Below are positions 10,561 to 22,269 of a stretch of DNA of 64,000 nucleotides, in pieces (within the stretch, counting starts at the first letter, position 1; each line of letters opens with the position of its first letter). A program made the position numbers and the translations under genes. The stretch lies in the NCBI GenBank assembly GCA_933228895.1, contig OW121852.1, forward strand, positions 133,729,544 through 133,793,543. Direction: 5' to 3'. The stretch comes from Platycnemis pennipes. Its lineage: Eukaryota; Arthropoda; Insecta; Odonata; Platycnemididae. The notes beneath the pieces are model-generated. The model saw nothing but the letters and a program-made list of their open reading frames with translations. It ran no database searches and had not been told where the DNA came from.

Positions 10561-12912
10561 CGCTATTTTTTATCTAAAATTAACAATTTCGCCCGTCTGC
10601 AGCTCTGTTCACCAAAATTTATGAAAAACATCATATAAAAATAAAAAAATCCACTTCTTAGGCTTCCACTCAAACTTAGATTTTTTCATCTGAATTCATT
10701 TCTCCCGCTATTTTTTATCTAAAATTAACCATTTCCCCCGTCTGCAGCTCAGTTCACGAAAACGTATGCAAAACATCCTAGTGAAATAAAAAAATCCACT
10801 TCTCAGGCTTCCACTCAAACTTGGATTTTTTCATCTGAATTCATTTCTCCCGCTGTTTTTTATCTAAAATTATCAATTTTGCCTGTCTGCAGCTCAGTTC
10901 ACCAAAATTTATGCAAAACATCCTAGTGAAATAAAAAAATCCACTTCTCAGGCTTCCACTCAAACTTGGATTTTTTCATCTGAATTCATTTCTCCCGCTG
11001 TTTTTTATCTAAAATTAACCATTTCGCCCGTCTGCAGCTCAGTTCACCAAAATTTATGCAAAACATCCTAGTGAAATAAAAAAATCCACTTCTCAGGCTT
11101 CCACTCAAACTTGGATTTTTTCATCTGAATTCATTTCTCCCGCTGTTTTTACCTAAAATTAACCATTTCCCTCGTCTGCAGCTCAGTTCACGAAAATGTA
11201 TGCAAAACATCCTAGTGAAATAAAAAAATCCACTTCTCAGGCTTCCACTCAAACTTGGATTTTTTCATCTGAATTTATTTCTCCCGCTGTTTTTTTAACT
11301 AAAATTAATTATTTCGCCCGTCTGCAGCTCAGTTCACCAAAATAATGCAAAACATCCTAGTAAAATAAAAAAATCCACTTCTCAGGCTTCCGCTCAAACT
11401 TGGATTTTTTCATCTGAATTCATTTCTCCCGCTGTTTTTATCTAAAATTAACCATTTCCCTCGTCTGCAGCTCAGTTCACGAAAATGTATGCAAAACATC
11501 CTAGTGAAATAAAAAAATCCACTTCTCAGGCTTCCACTCAAACTTGGATTTTTTCATCTGAATTCATTTCTCCCGCTGTTTTTATCTAAAATTAACCATT
11601 TCCCTCGTCTGCAGCTCAGTTCACGAAAATGTATGCAAAACATCCTAGTGAAATAAAAAAATCCACTTCTCAGGCTTCCACTCAAACTTGGATTTTTTTT
11701 ATCTGAATTCATTTCTCCCGCTGTTTTTTATCTAAAATTAACCATTTCACCCGTCTGCAGCTCAGTTCACCAAAATTTATGCAAAACATCCTAGTAAAAT
11801 AAAAAAATCCACTTCTCAGGCTTCCACTCAAACTTGGATTTTTTCATCTGAATTCATTTCTCCCGCTGTTTTTATCTAAAATTAACCATTTCCCTCGTCT
11901 GCAGCTCAGTTCACGAAAATGTATGCAAAACATCCTAGTGAAATAAAAAAATCCACTTCTCAGGCTTCCACTCAAACTTGGATTTTTTTTATCTGAATTC
12001 ATTTCTCCCGCTGTTTTTTATCTAAAATTAACCATTTCGACCGTCTGCTGCTCAGTTCACCAAAGTTCATGCAAAACATCGTAGTGAAATAAAAAAATCC
12101 ACTTCTCAGGCTACCACTCAAACTTGGATTTTTTCATCTGAATTCATTTCTCGCGCTGTTTTTTATCTAAAATTAACCATTTCGCCCGTCTGCAGCTCAG
12201 TTCACCAAATTTTATGCAAAACAACCTAGTGAAATAAAAAAATCCACTTCTCAGGCTTCCACTCAATCTTGGATTTTTTCATCTGAATTCATTTCTCCCG
12301 CTGTTTTTCATCTAAAATTAACCATTTCCCCCGTCTGCAGCTCAGTTCACGAAAATGTATGGAAAACATCCAAGTGAAATAAAAAAATCCACTTCTCAGG
12401 CTTCCACTCAAACTTGGATTTTTTCATCTGAATTCATTTCTCCCGCTGTTTTTTATCTTAAATTAACCATTTCGCCCGTCTGCAGCTCAGTTCACCAAAA
12501 TTTATGCAAAACATCCTAGTGAAATAAAAAAATCCACTTCCCAGGCTTCCACTCAAACTTGGATTTTTTCATCTGAATTCATTTCTCCCGCTGTTTTTAT
12601 CTAAAATTAACCATTTCGCCCGTCTGCAGCTCAGTTCACCAAAATTTATGCAAAACATCCTAGTAAAATAAAAAAATCCACTTCTCAGGCTTCCACTCAA
12701 ACTTGGATTTTTTCATCTGAATTCATTTCTCCCGCTGTTTTTATCTAAAATTAACCATTTCCCTCGTCTGCAGCTCAGTTCACGAAAATGTATGCAAAAC
12801 ATCCTAGTGAAATAAAAAAATCCACTTCTCAGGCTTCCACTCAATCTTGGATTTTTTCATCTGAATTCATTTCTCCCGCTGTTTTTCATCTAAAATTAAC
12901 CATTTCCCCCGT
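10561..12912 (+). repeat. Heterogeneous transition zone of satellite monomers
   Basis: About 16 monomers with more indels and private substitutions than elsewhere. Examples are CTGTTTTTACCTAAAATT near 11,145, GTTTTTTTAACTAAAATT near 11,290, AAAATAATGCAAAAC near 11,340, shortened CTGTTTTTATC copies, GGATTTTTTTTATCTG near 11,690 and 11,980, CTGCTGCTCAG (PstI site lost) near 12,046 and TCTCGCGCTG near 12,151. A local repeat of CCATTTCCCTCG / CACGAAAATGTATGC monomers occurs four to five times between 11,160 and 12,800. No gene is visible. Confidence 0.8.
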
Positions 12913-13920
12913 CTGCAGCTCAGTTCACGAAAATGTATGGAAAACATCCTAGTGAAATAAAAAAATCCACTTCTCAGGCTTCCACTCAAACTTGGATTTT
13001 TTCATCTGAATTCATTTCTCCCGCTGTTTTTTATCTTAAATTAACAATACTCCCGTCTGCAGCTCAGTTCACCAAAATTTATGCAAAACATCCTAGTGAA
13101 ATAAAAAAATCCACTTCTCAGGCTTCCACTCAAACTTGGATTTTTTCATCTGAATTCATTTCTCCCGCTGTTTTTTATCTAATATTAACAATACTCCCGT
13201 CTGCAGCTCAGTTCACCAAAATTTATGCAAAACATCCTAGTGAAATAAAAAAATCCACTTCTCAGGCTTCCACTCAAACTTGGATTTTTTCATCTGAATT
13301 CATTTCTCCCGCTGTTTTTTATCTAAAATTAACAATACTCCCGTCTGCAGCTCAGTTCACCAAAATTTATGCAAAACATCCTAGTGAAATAAAAAAATCC
13401 ACTTCCCAGGCTTCCACTCAAACTTGGATTTTTTCATCTGAATTCATTTCTCAGGCTGTTTTTTATCTAACATTAACAATACTCCCGTCTGCAGCTCAGT
13501 TCACCAAAATTTATGCAAAACATCCTAGTGAAATAAAAAAATCCACTTCTCAGGCTTCCACTCAAACTTGGATTTTTTCATCTGAATTCATTTCTCCCGC
13601 TGTTTTTTATCTAAAATTAACAATACTCCCGTCTGCAGCTCAGTTCACCAAAATTTATGCAAAACATCCTAGTGAAATAAAAAAATCCACTTCCCAGGCT
13701 TCCACTCAAACTTGGATTTTTTCATCTGAATTCATTTCTCCCGCTGTTTTTTATCTAAAATTAACAATACTCCCGTCTGCAGCTCAGTTCACCAAAATTT
13801 ATGCAAAACATCCTAGTGAAATAAAAAAATCCACTTCTCAGGCTTCCACTCAAACTTGGATTTCTTCATCTGAATTCATTTCTCCCGCTGTTTTTTATCT
13901 AAAATTAACAATACTCCCGT
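12913..13920 (+). repeat. Run of seven consecutive 144-bp monomers
   Basis: CTGCAG lies at 12,913, 13,057, 13,201, 13,345, 13,489, 13,633, 13,777 and 13,921, exactly 144 bp apart each time. Each unit ends in AATACTCCCGT instead of the usual ATTTCGCCCGT. The next interval, 13,921 to 14,066, is 145 bp again. This is the only stretch I saw where the 144-bp form is amplified as a pure run. Confidence 0.93.
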
Positions 13921-14003
13921 CTGCAGCTCAGTTTACCAAAATTTATGCAATTCATCCTAGTGAAATAAAAAAATCCACTTCTCGGGCTTCCACTCAAACT
14001 TAG
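12933..14003 (+). other. Fortuitous 356-codon open frame across 144-bp monomers (not a gene call)
   Basis: An ATG in a CACGAAAATGTATGG monomer opens a frame that repeats every 48 codons because the underlying monomers are 144 bp. Each repeat begins YAKHPSEIKKSTSQASTQTW and later carries SSEFISPAVFYL. The frame ends where ACTTGGATT (T-W-I) becomes ACTTAGATT near 14,000. There is no recognisable domain, signal peptide or codon pattern different from the non-coding monomers. Repeat differences fall as in the surrounding satellite. The same peptide appears in shorter frames at 4,098-4,376, 7,140-7,436 and 10,183-10,461. Expression is possible in principle but unsupported. Confidence 0.8.
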
Positions 14004-14309
14004 ATTTTTTTTTCTGAATTCATTTCTCCCGCTGTTTTTTATCTAAAATTAATTATTTCGCCCGTCTGCAGCTCTGTTCACCAAAATTTATGAAAAACAT
14101 CCTATAAAAATAAAAAAATCCACTTCTCAGGCTTCCACTCAAACTTGGATTTTTTCATCTGAATTCATTTCTCCCGCTATTTTTTATCTAAAATTAACAA
14201 TTTCGCCCGTCTGCAGCTCTGTTCACCAAAATTTATGAAAGACATCCTAGTAAAATAAAAAAATCCACTTCTCAGGCTTCCACTCAAACTTGGATTTTTT
14301 CATCTGAAT
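13921..14309 (+). repeat. Junction monomers between the 144-bp run and the 12.5-kb unit
   Basis: About three monomers. The first is GTTTACC/CGGG type with CTTAGATTTTTTTTTCTG; the next are CTCTG types with TATAAAAAT and GAAAGACATCCTAGTAAAAT. The last two resemble the monomers just left of the second 12.5-kb copy (26,570-26,820) but differ from them, so the exact start of the large unit is blurred. Confidence 0.7.
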
Positions 14310-15660
14310 TCATTTCTCCCGCTATTTTTTATCTAAAATTAAAAATTTCGCCCGTCTGCAGCTCTGTTCACCAAAATTTATGAAAAACATCCTATAAAAA
14401 TAAAAAAATCCACTTCTCAGGCTTCCACTCAAACTTGGATTTTTTCATCTGAATTCATTTCTCCCGCTGTTTTTTATCTAAAATTAACAATTTCGCCCGT
14501 CTGCAGCTCTGTTCACCAAAATTTATGAAAAACATCCTAGTGAAATAAAAAAATCAACTTCTCAGGCTAACATTCAAACTTGGATTTTTTCATCTGAATT
14601 CATTTCTCCCGCTGTTTTTTATCTAAAATTAACAATTTCGCCCGTCTGCAGCTCAGTTCACCAAAATTTATGCAAATCATCCTAGTGAAATAAAAAAATC
14701 CACTTCTCAGGCTTCCACTCAAACTTGGATTTTTTCATCTGAATTCATTTCTCCCGCTGTTTTTTATCTAAAATTAACAATTTCGCCCGTCTGCAGCTCT
14801 GTTCACCAAAATTTATGAAAAACATCCTATAAAAATAAAAAAATCCACTTCTCAGGGTTCCACGCAAACTTGGATTTTTTCATCTGAATTCATTTCTCCC
14901 GCTGTTTTTTATCTAAAATTAACAATTTCGCCAGTCTGCAGCTCTGTTCACCAAAATTTATGAAAAACATCCTATAAAAATAAAAAAATCCACTTCTCAG
15001 GGTTCCACGCAAACTTGGATTTTTTCATCTGAATTCATTTCTCCCGCTGTTTTTTATCTAAAATTAACCATTTCGCCCGTCTGCAGCTCTGTTCACCAAA
15101 ATTTATGAAAAACATCCTATAAAAATAATAAAATCCACTTCTCAGGCTTCCACTCAAACTTGGATTTTTTCATCTGAATTCATTTCTCCCGCTATTTTTT
15201 ATCTAAAATTAACCATTTCCCCCGTCTGCAGCTCAGTTCACGAAAATGTATGCAAAACATCCTAGTGAAATAAAAAAATCCACTTCTCAGGCTTCCACTC
15301 AAACTTGGATTTTTTCATCTGAATTCATTTCTCCCGCTGTTTTTTATCTAAAATTAACAATTTTGCCCGTCTGCAGCTCAGTTCGCCAAAATTTATGCAA
15401 AACATCCTAGTGAAATAAAAAAATCCACTTCTCAGGCTTCCACTCAAACTTGGATTTTTTCATCTGAATTCATTTCTCCCGCTGTTTTTTATCTAAAATT
15501 AACCATTTCGCCCGTCTGCAGCTCAGTTCAACAAAATTTATGCAAAACATCCTAGTGAAATAAAAAAATCCACTTCTCAGGCTTCCACTCAAACTTGGAT
15601 TTTTTCATCTGAATTCATTTCTCCCGCTGTTTTTTATCTAAAATTAACCATTTCGCCCGT

Positions 15661-15714
15661 CTGCAGCTCAGTTCACCAAAATTTATGCAAAACATTCTAG
15701 TGAAATAAAAAAAT
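15661..15714 (+). repeat. Truncated 54-bp monomer stub, first copy
   Basis: CTGCAG at 15,661 is followed by another CTGCAG only 54 bp later. The monomer runs to AAAAAAAT (position 54) and then jumps to CTGCAG, losing monomer positions 55-145 (91 bp). The junction shares only TC between the two sides, so it is out of register, unlike the other rearrangements here. Both the stub and the following monomer carry ACATTCTAGTG. Confidence 0.93.
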
Positions 15715-17199
15715 CTGCAGCTCAGTTCACCAAAATTTATGCAAAACATTCTAGTGAAATAAAAAAATCCACTTCTCAGGCTTCCACTCAAACTTGGATT
15801 TTTTCATCTGAATTTATTTCTCCCGCTGTTTTTTATCTAAAATTAACCATTTCGTCCGTCTGCAGCTCAGTTCACCAAAATTTATGCAAAACATCCTAGT
15901 GAAATAAAAAAATCCACTTCTCAGGCTTCCACTCAAACTTGGATTTTTTCATCTGAATTCATTTCTACCGCTGTTTTTTATCCAAAATAATTATTTCGCC
16001 CGTCTGCAGCTCAGTTCACCAAAGTTTATGCAAAACATCCTAGTGAAATAAAAAAATCAACTTCTCAGGCTACCACTCAAACTTGGATTTTTTCATCTGA
16101 ATTCATTTCTCCCGCTGTTTTTTATCTAAAATTAAAAATTTCGCCCGTCTGCAGCTCTGTTCACCAAAATTTATGAAAAACATCCTATATAAATAAAAAA
16201 ATCCACTTCTCAGGCTTCCACTCAAACTTGGATTTTTTCATCTGAATTCATTTCTCCCGCTATTTTTTATCTAAAATTAACCATTTCGCCCGTCTGCAGC
16301 TCTGTTCACTAAAATTTATGAGAAACATCCTAGTAAAATAAAAAAATCCACTTCTCAGGTTTCCACTCAAACTTGGATTTTTTCATCTGAATTCATTTCT
16401 CCCGCTGTTTTTTATCTAATATTAACCATTTCGCCCGTCTGCAGCTCAGTTCACCAAAGTTTATGCAAAACATCCTAGTGAAATAAAAAAATCCACTTCT
16501 CAGGCTTCCACTCAAACTTGGATTTTTTCATCTGAATTCATTTCTCCCGCTGTTTTTTATCTAAAATTAACCATTTCCCCCGTCTGCAGCTCAGTTCACC
16601 AAAATTTATGCAAAACATCCTAGTGAAATAAAAAAATCCACTTCTCAGGCTTCCACTCAAACTTGGATTTTTTCATCTGAATTCATTTCTCCCGCTGTTT
16701 TTTATCTAAAATTAACAATTTCGCCCGTCTGCAGCTCAGTTCGCCAAAATTTATGCAAAACATCCTAGTGAAATAAAAAAATCCACTTCTCAGGCTTCCA
16801 CTCAAACTTGGATTTTTTCATCTGAATTCATTTCTCCCGCTGTTTTTTATCTAAAATTAACCATTTCGCCCGTCTGCAGCTCAGTTCACCAAAATTTATG
16901 CAAAACATCCTAGTGAAATAAAAAAATCCACTTCTCAGGCTTCCACTCAAACTTGGATTTTTTCATCTGAATTCATTTCTCCCGCTGTTTTTTATCTAAA
17001 ATTAACAATACCCCCGTCTGCAGCTCAGTTCACCAAAATTTATGCAAAACATTCTAGTGAAATAAAAAAATCCACTTCTCAGGCTTCCACTCAAACTTGG
17101 ATTTTTTCATCTGAATTCATTTCTCCCGCTGTTTTTTATCCAAAATAATTATTTCGCCCGTCTGCAGCTCAGTTCACCAAAGTTTATGCAAAACATCCT

Positions 17200-20100
17200 A
17201 GTGAAATAAAAAAATCAACTTCTCAGGCTACCACTCAAACTTGGATTTTTTCATCTGAATTCATTTCTCCTGCTGTTTTTTATCTAAAATTAAAAATTTC
17301 GCCCGTCTGCAGCTCTGTTCACCAAAATTTATGAAAAACATCCTATAAAAATAAAAAAATCCACTTCTCAGGCTTCCACTCAAACTTGGATTTTTTCATC
17401 TGAATTCATTTCTCCCGCTATTTTTTATATAAAATTAACAATTTCGCCCGTCTGCAGCTCTGTTCACCAAAATGTATGAAAAACATCCTAGTAAAATAAA
17501 AAAATCCACTTCTCAGGCTTCCACTCAAACTTGGATTTTTTCATCTGAATTCATTTTTCCCGCTGTTTTTTATCTAATAATAACCAATTCGCCCGTCTGC
17601 AGCTCAGTTCACCAAAGTTTATGCAAAACATCCTAGTGAAATAAAAAAATCCACTTCTCAGGCTTCCACTCAAACTTGGATTTTTTCATCTGAATTCATT
17701 TCTCCCGCTGTTTTTTATCTAAAATTAACAATTTCGCCCGTCTGCAGCTCAGTTCACCAAAATTTATGCAAATCATCCTAGTGAAATAAAAAAATCCACT
17801 TCTCAGGCTTCCACTCAAACTTGGATTTTTTCATCTGAATTCATTTCTCCCGCTGTTTTTTATCTAAAATTAACAATTTCGCCCGTCTGCAGCTCTGTTC
17901 ACCAAAATTTATGCAAAACATCCTAGTGAAATAAAAAAATCCACTTCTCAGGCTTCCACTCAAACTTGGATTTTTTCATCTGAATTCATTTCTCCCGCTA
18001 TTTTTTATCTAAAATTAACAATTTCGCCCGTCTGCAGCTCTGTTCACCAAAATTTATGAAAAACATCCTAGTAAAATAAAAAAATCCACTTCTCAGGGTT
18101 CCACGCAAACTTGGATTTTTTCATCTGAATTCATTTCTCCCGCTGTTTTTTATCTAAAATTAACAATATCGCCAGTCTGCAGCTCTGTTCACCAAAATTT
18201 ATGAAAAACATCCTATAAAAATAAAAAAATCCACTTCTCAGGGTTCCACGAAAACTTGGATTTTTTCATCGGAATTCATTTCTCCCGCTGTTTTTTATCT
18301 AAAATTAACCATTTCGCCCGTCTGCAGCTCTGTTCACCAAAATTTATGAAAAACATCCTATAAAAATAATAAAATCCACTTCTCAGTCTTCCACTCAAAC
18401 TTGGATTTTTTCATCTGAATTCATTTCTCCCGCTATTTTTTATCTAAAATTAACCATTTCCCCCGTCTGCAGCTCAGTTCACGAAAATGTATGCAAAACA
18501 TCCTAGTGAAATAAAAAAATCCACTTCTCAGGCTTCCACTCAAACTTGGATTTTTTCATCTGAATTCATTTCTCCCGCTTTTTTTATCTAAAATTAACAA
18601 TTTTGCCCGTCTGCAGCTCAGTTCACCAAAATTTATGCAAAACATCCTAGTGAAATAAAAAAATCCACTTCTCAGGCTTCCACTCAAACTTGGATTTTTT
18701 CATCTGAATTCATTTCTCCCGCTGTTTTTTATCTAAAATTAACAATTTTGCCCGTCTGCAGCTCAGTTCGCCAAAATTTATGCAAAACATCCTAGTGAAA
18801 TAAAAAAATCCACTTCTCAGGCTTCCACTCAAACTTGGATTTTTTCATCTGAATTCATTTCTCCCGCTGTTTTTTATCTAAAATTAACCATTTCGCCCGT
18901 CTGCAGCTCAGTTCACCAAAATTTATGCAAAACATCCTAGTGAAATAAAAAAATCCACTTCTCAGGCTTCCACTCAAACTTGGATTTTTTCATCTGAATT
19001 CATTTCTCCCGCTGTTTTTTATCCAAAATAATTATTTCGCCCGTCTGCAGCTCAGTTCACCAAAGTTTATGCAAAACATCCTAGTGAAATAAAAAAATCA
19101 ACTTCTCAGGCTACCACTCAAACTTGGATTTTTTCATCTGAATTCATTTCTCCCGCTGTTTTTTATCTAAAATTAAAAATTTCGCCCGTCTGCAGCTCTG
19201 TTCACCAAAATTTATGAAAAACATCCTATATAAATAAAAAAATCCACTTCTCAGGCTTCCACTCAAACTTGGATTTTTTCATCTGAATTCATTTCTCCCG
19301 CTATTTTTTATCTAAAATTAACAATTTCGCCCGTCTGCAGCTCAGTTCACCAAAATGTATGAGAAACATCCTAGTAAAATAAAAAAATCCACTTCTCAGG
19401 CTTCCACTCAAACTTGGATTTTTTCATCTGAATTCATTTCTCCCGCTGTTTTTTATCTAAAATTAACAATTTCGCCCGTCTGCAGCTCAGTTCACCAAAA
19501 TTTATGCAAATCATCCTAGTGAAATAAAAAAATCCACTTCTCAGGCTTCCACTCAAACTTGGATTTTTTCATCTGAATTCATTTCTCCCGCTGTTTTTTA
19601 TCTAAAATTAACAATTTTGCCCGTCTGCAGCTCAGTTCGCCAAAATTTATGCAAAACATCCTAGTGAAATAAAAAAATCCACTTCTCAGGCTTCCACTCA
19701 AACTTGGATTTTTTCATCTGAATTCATTTCTCCCGCTGTTTTTTATCTAAAATTAACCATTTCGCCCGTCTGCAGCTCAGTTCACCAAAATTTATGCAAA
19801 ACATCCTAGTGAAATAAAAAAATCCACTTCTCAGGCTTCCACTCAAACTTGGATTTTTTCATCTGAATTCATTTTTCCCGCTGTTTTTTATCTAAAATTA
19901 ACAATACTCCCGTCTGCAGCTCAGTTCACCAAAATTTATGCAAAACATTCTAGTGAAATAAAAAAATCCACTTCTCAGGCTTCCACTCCAACTTGGATTT
20001 TTTCATCTGAATTTATTTCTCCCGCTGTTTTTTATCTAAAATTAACCATTTCGTCCGTCTGCAGCTCAGTTCACCAAAATTTATGCAAAACATCCTAGTG

Positions 20101-20500
20101 AAATAAAAAAATCCACTTCTCAGGCTTCCACTCAAACTTGGATTTTTTCATCTGAATTCATTTCTCCCGCTGTTTTTTATCTAAAATTAACAATTTCGCC
20201 CGTCTGCAGCTCAGTTCACCAAAGTTTATGCAAAACATCCTAGTGAAATAAAAAAATCAACTTCTCAGGCTACCACTCAAACTTGGATTTTTTCATCTGA
20301 ATTCATTTCTCCCGCTGTTTTTTATCTAAAATTAAAAATTTCGCCCGTCTGCAGCTCTGTTCACCAAAATTTATGAAAAACATCCTATAAAAATAAAAAA
20401 ATCCACTTCTCAGGCTTCCACTCAAACTTGGATTTTTTCATCTGAATTCATTTCTCCCGCTATTTTTTATCTAAAATTAACAATTTCGCCCGTCTGCAGC
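17200..20500 (+). repeat. 5,073-bp nested repeat, left segment
   Basis: This segment recurs at about 22,270-25,550 (offset 5,073 bp, 35 monomers). CATCGGAATTC and ATCCAAAATAATT (19,023 and 24,096) both keep the offset. At 20,181 this copy has ATCTAAAATTAACAATTTCG where its partner at 25,254 has ATCCAAAATAATTATTTCG, a conversion-like patch. The pair is inherited by the second large unit at about 29,710-33,010 and 34,780-38,060. Edges are approximate. Confidence 0.75.
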
Positions 20501-22269
20501 TCTGTTCACCAAAATGTATGAAAAACATCCTAGTAAAATAAAAAAATCCACTTCTCAGGCTTCCACTCAAACTTGGATTTTTTCATCTGAATTCATTTTT
20601 CCCGCTGTTTTTTATCTAATATTAACCAATTCGCCCGTCTGCAGCTCAGTTCACCAAAGTTTATGCAAAACATCCTAGTGAAATAAAAAAATCCACTTCT
20701 CAGGCTTCCACTCAAACTTGGATTTTTTCATCTGAATTCATTTCTCCCGCTATTTTTTATGTAAAATTAACAATTTCCCCCAGTCTGCAGCTCAGTTCAC
20801 CAAAATTTATGCAAATCATCCTAGTGAAATAAAAAAATCCACTTCTCAGGCTTCCACTCAAACTTGGATTTTTTCATCTGAATTCATTTCTCCCGCTGTT
20901 TTTTATCTAAAATTAACAATTTCGCCCGTCTGCAGCTCTGTTCACCAAAATTTATGAAAAACATCCTATAAAAATAAAAAAATCCACTTCTCAGGCTTCC
21001 ACTCAAACTTGGATTTTTTCATCTGAATTCATTTCTCCCGCTATTTTTTATCTAAAATTAACAATTTCGCCCATCTGCAGCTCTGTTCACCAAAATTTAT
21101 GAAAAACATCCTATAAAAATAAAAAAATCCACTTCTCAGGCTTCCACTCAAACTTGGATTTTTTCATCTGAAGTCATTTCTCCCGCTGTTTTTTATCTAA
21201 AATTAACAATTTCGCCCGTATGCAGCTCTGTTCACCAAAATTTATGCAAAACATCCTAGTAAAATAAAAAAATCCACTTCTCAGGCTTCCACTCAAACTT
21301 GGATTTTTTCATCTGAATTCATTTCTCCCGCTATTTTTTATCTAAAATTAACAATTTCGCCCGTCTGCAGCTCTGTTCACCAAAATTTATGAAAAACATC
21401 GTAGTAAAATAAAAAAATCCACTTCTCAGGCTTCCACTCAAACTTGGATTTTTTCATCTGAATTCATTTCTCCCGCTATTTTTTATCTAAAATTAACAAT
21501 TTCGCCCGTCTGCAGCTCTGTTCACCAAAATTTATGAAAAACATCCTAGTAAAATAAAAAATTCCACTTCTCAGGCTTCCACTCAAACTTGGATTTTTTC
21601 ATCTGAATTCATTTCTCCCGCTGTTTTTTATCTAAAATTAACAATTTCGCCCGTCTGCAGCTCTGTTCACTAAAATTTATGAGAAACATCCTATAAAAAT
21701 AAAAAAATCCACTTCTCAGGCTTCCACTCAAACTTGGATTTTTTCATCTGAAGTCATTTCTCCCGCTATTTTTTATCTAAAATTAACAATTTCGCCCGTC
21801 TGCAGCTCTGTTCACCAAAATTTATGAAAAACATCCTAGTAAAATAAAAAAATCCACTTCTCAGGCTTCCACTCAAACTTGGATTTTTTCATCTGAATTC
21901 ATTTCTCCCGCTGTTTTTTATCTAAAATTAACCATTTCGCCCGTCTGCAGCTCTGTTCACCAAAATTTATGCAAAACATCCTAGTAAAATAAAAAAATCC
22001 ACTTCTCAGGCTTCCACTCAAACTTGGATTTTTTCATCTGAATTCATTTCTCCCGCTGTTTTTTATCTAAAATTAACAATTTCGCCCGTCTGCAGCTCAG
22101 TTCACCAAAATTTATGCAAAACATCCTAGTGAAATAAAAAAATCCACTTCTCAGGCTTCCACTCAAACTTGGATTTTTTCATCTGAAGTCATTTCTCCCG
22201 CTATTTTTTATCTAAAATTAACAATTTCGCCCGTCTGCAGCTCAGTTCACCAAAATTTATGCAAAACAT

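Noticed and set aside
10561..12912. Possible transposon insertion in the irregular zone
   Set aside because: All sequence there is still recognisable monomer; there are no terminal repeats, target duplications or foreign segments.
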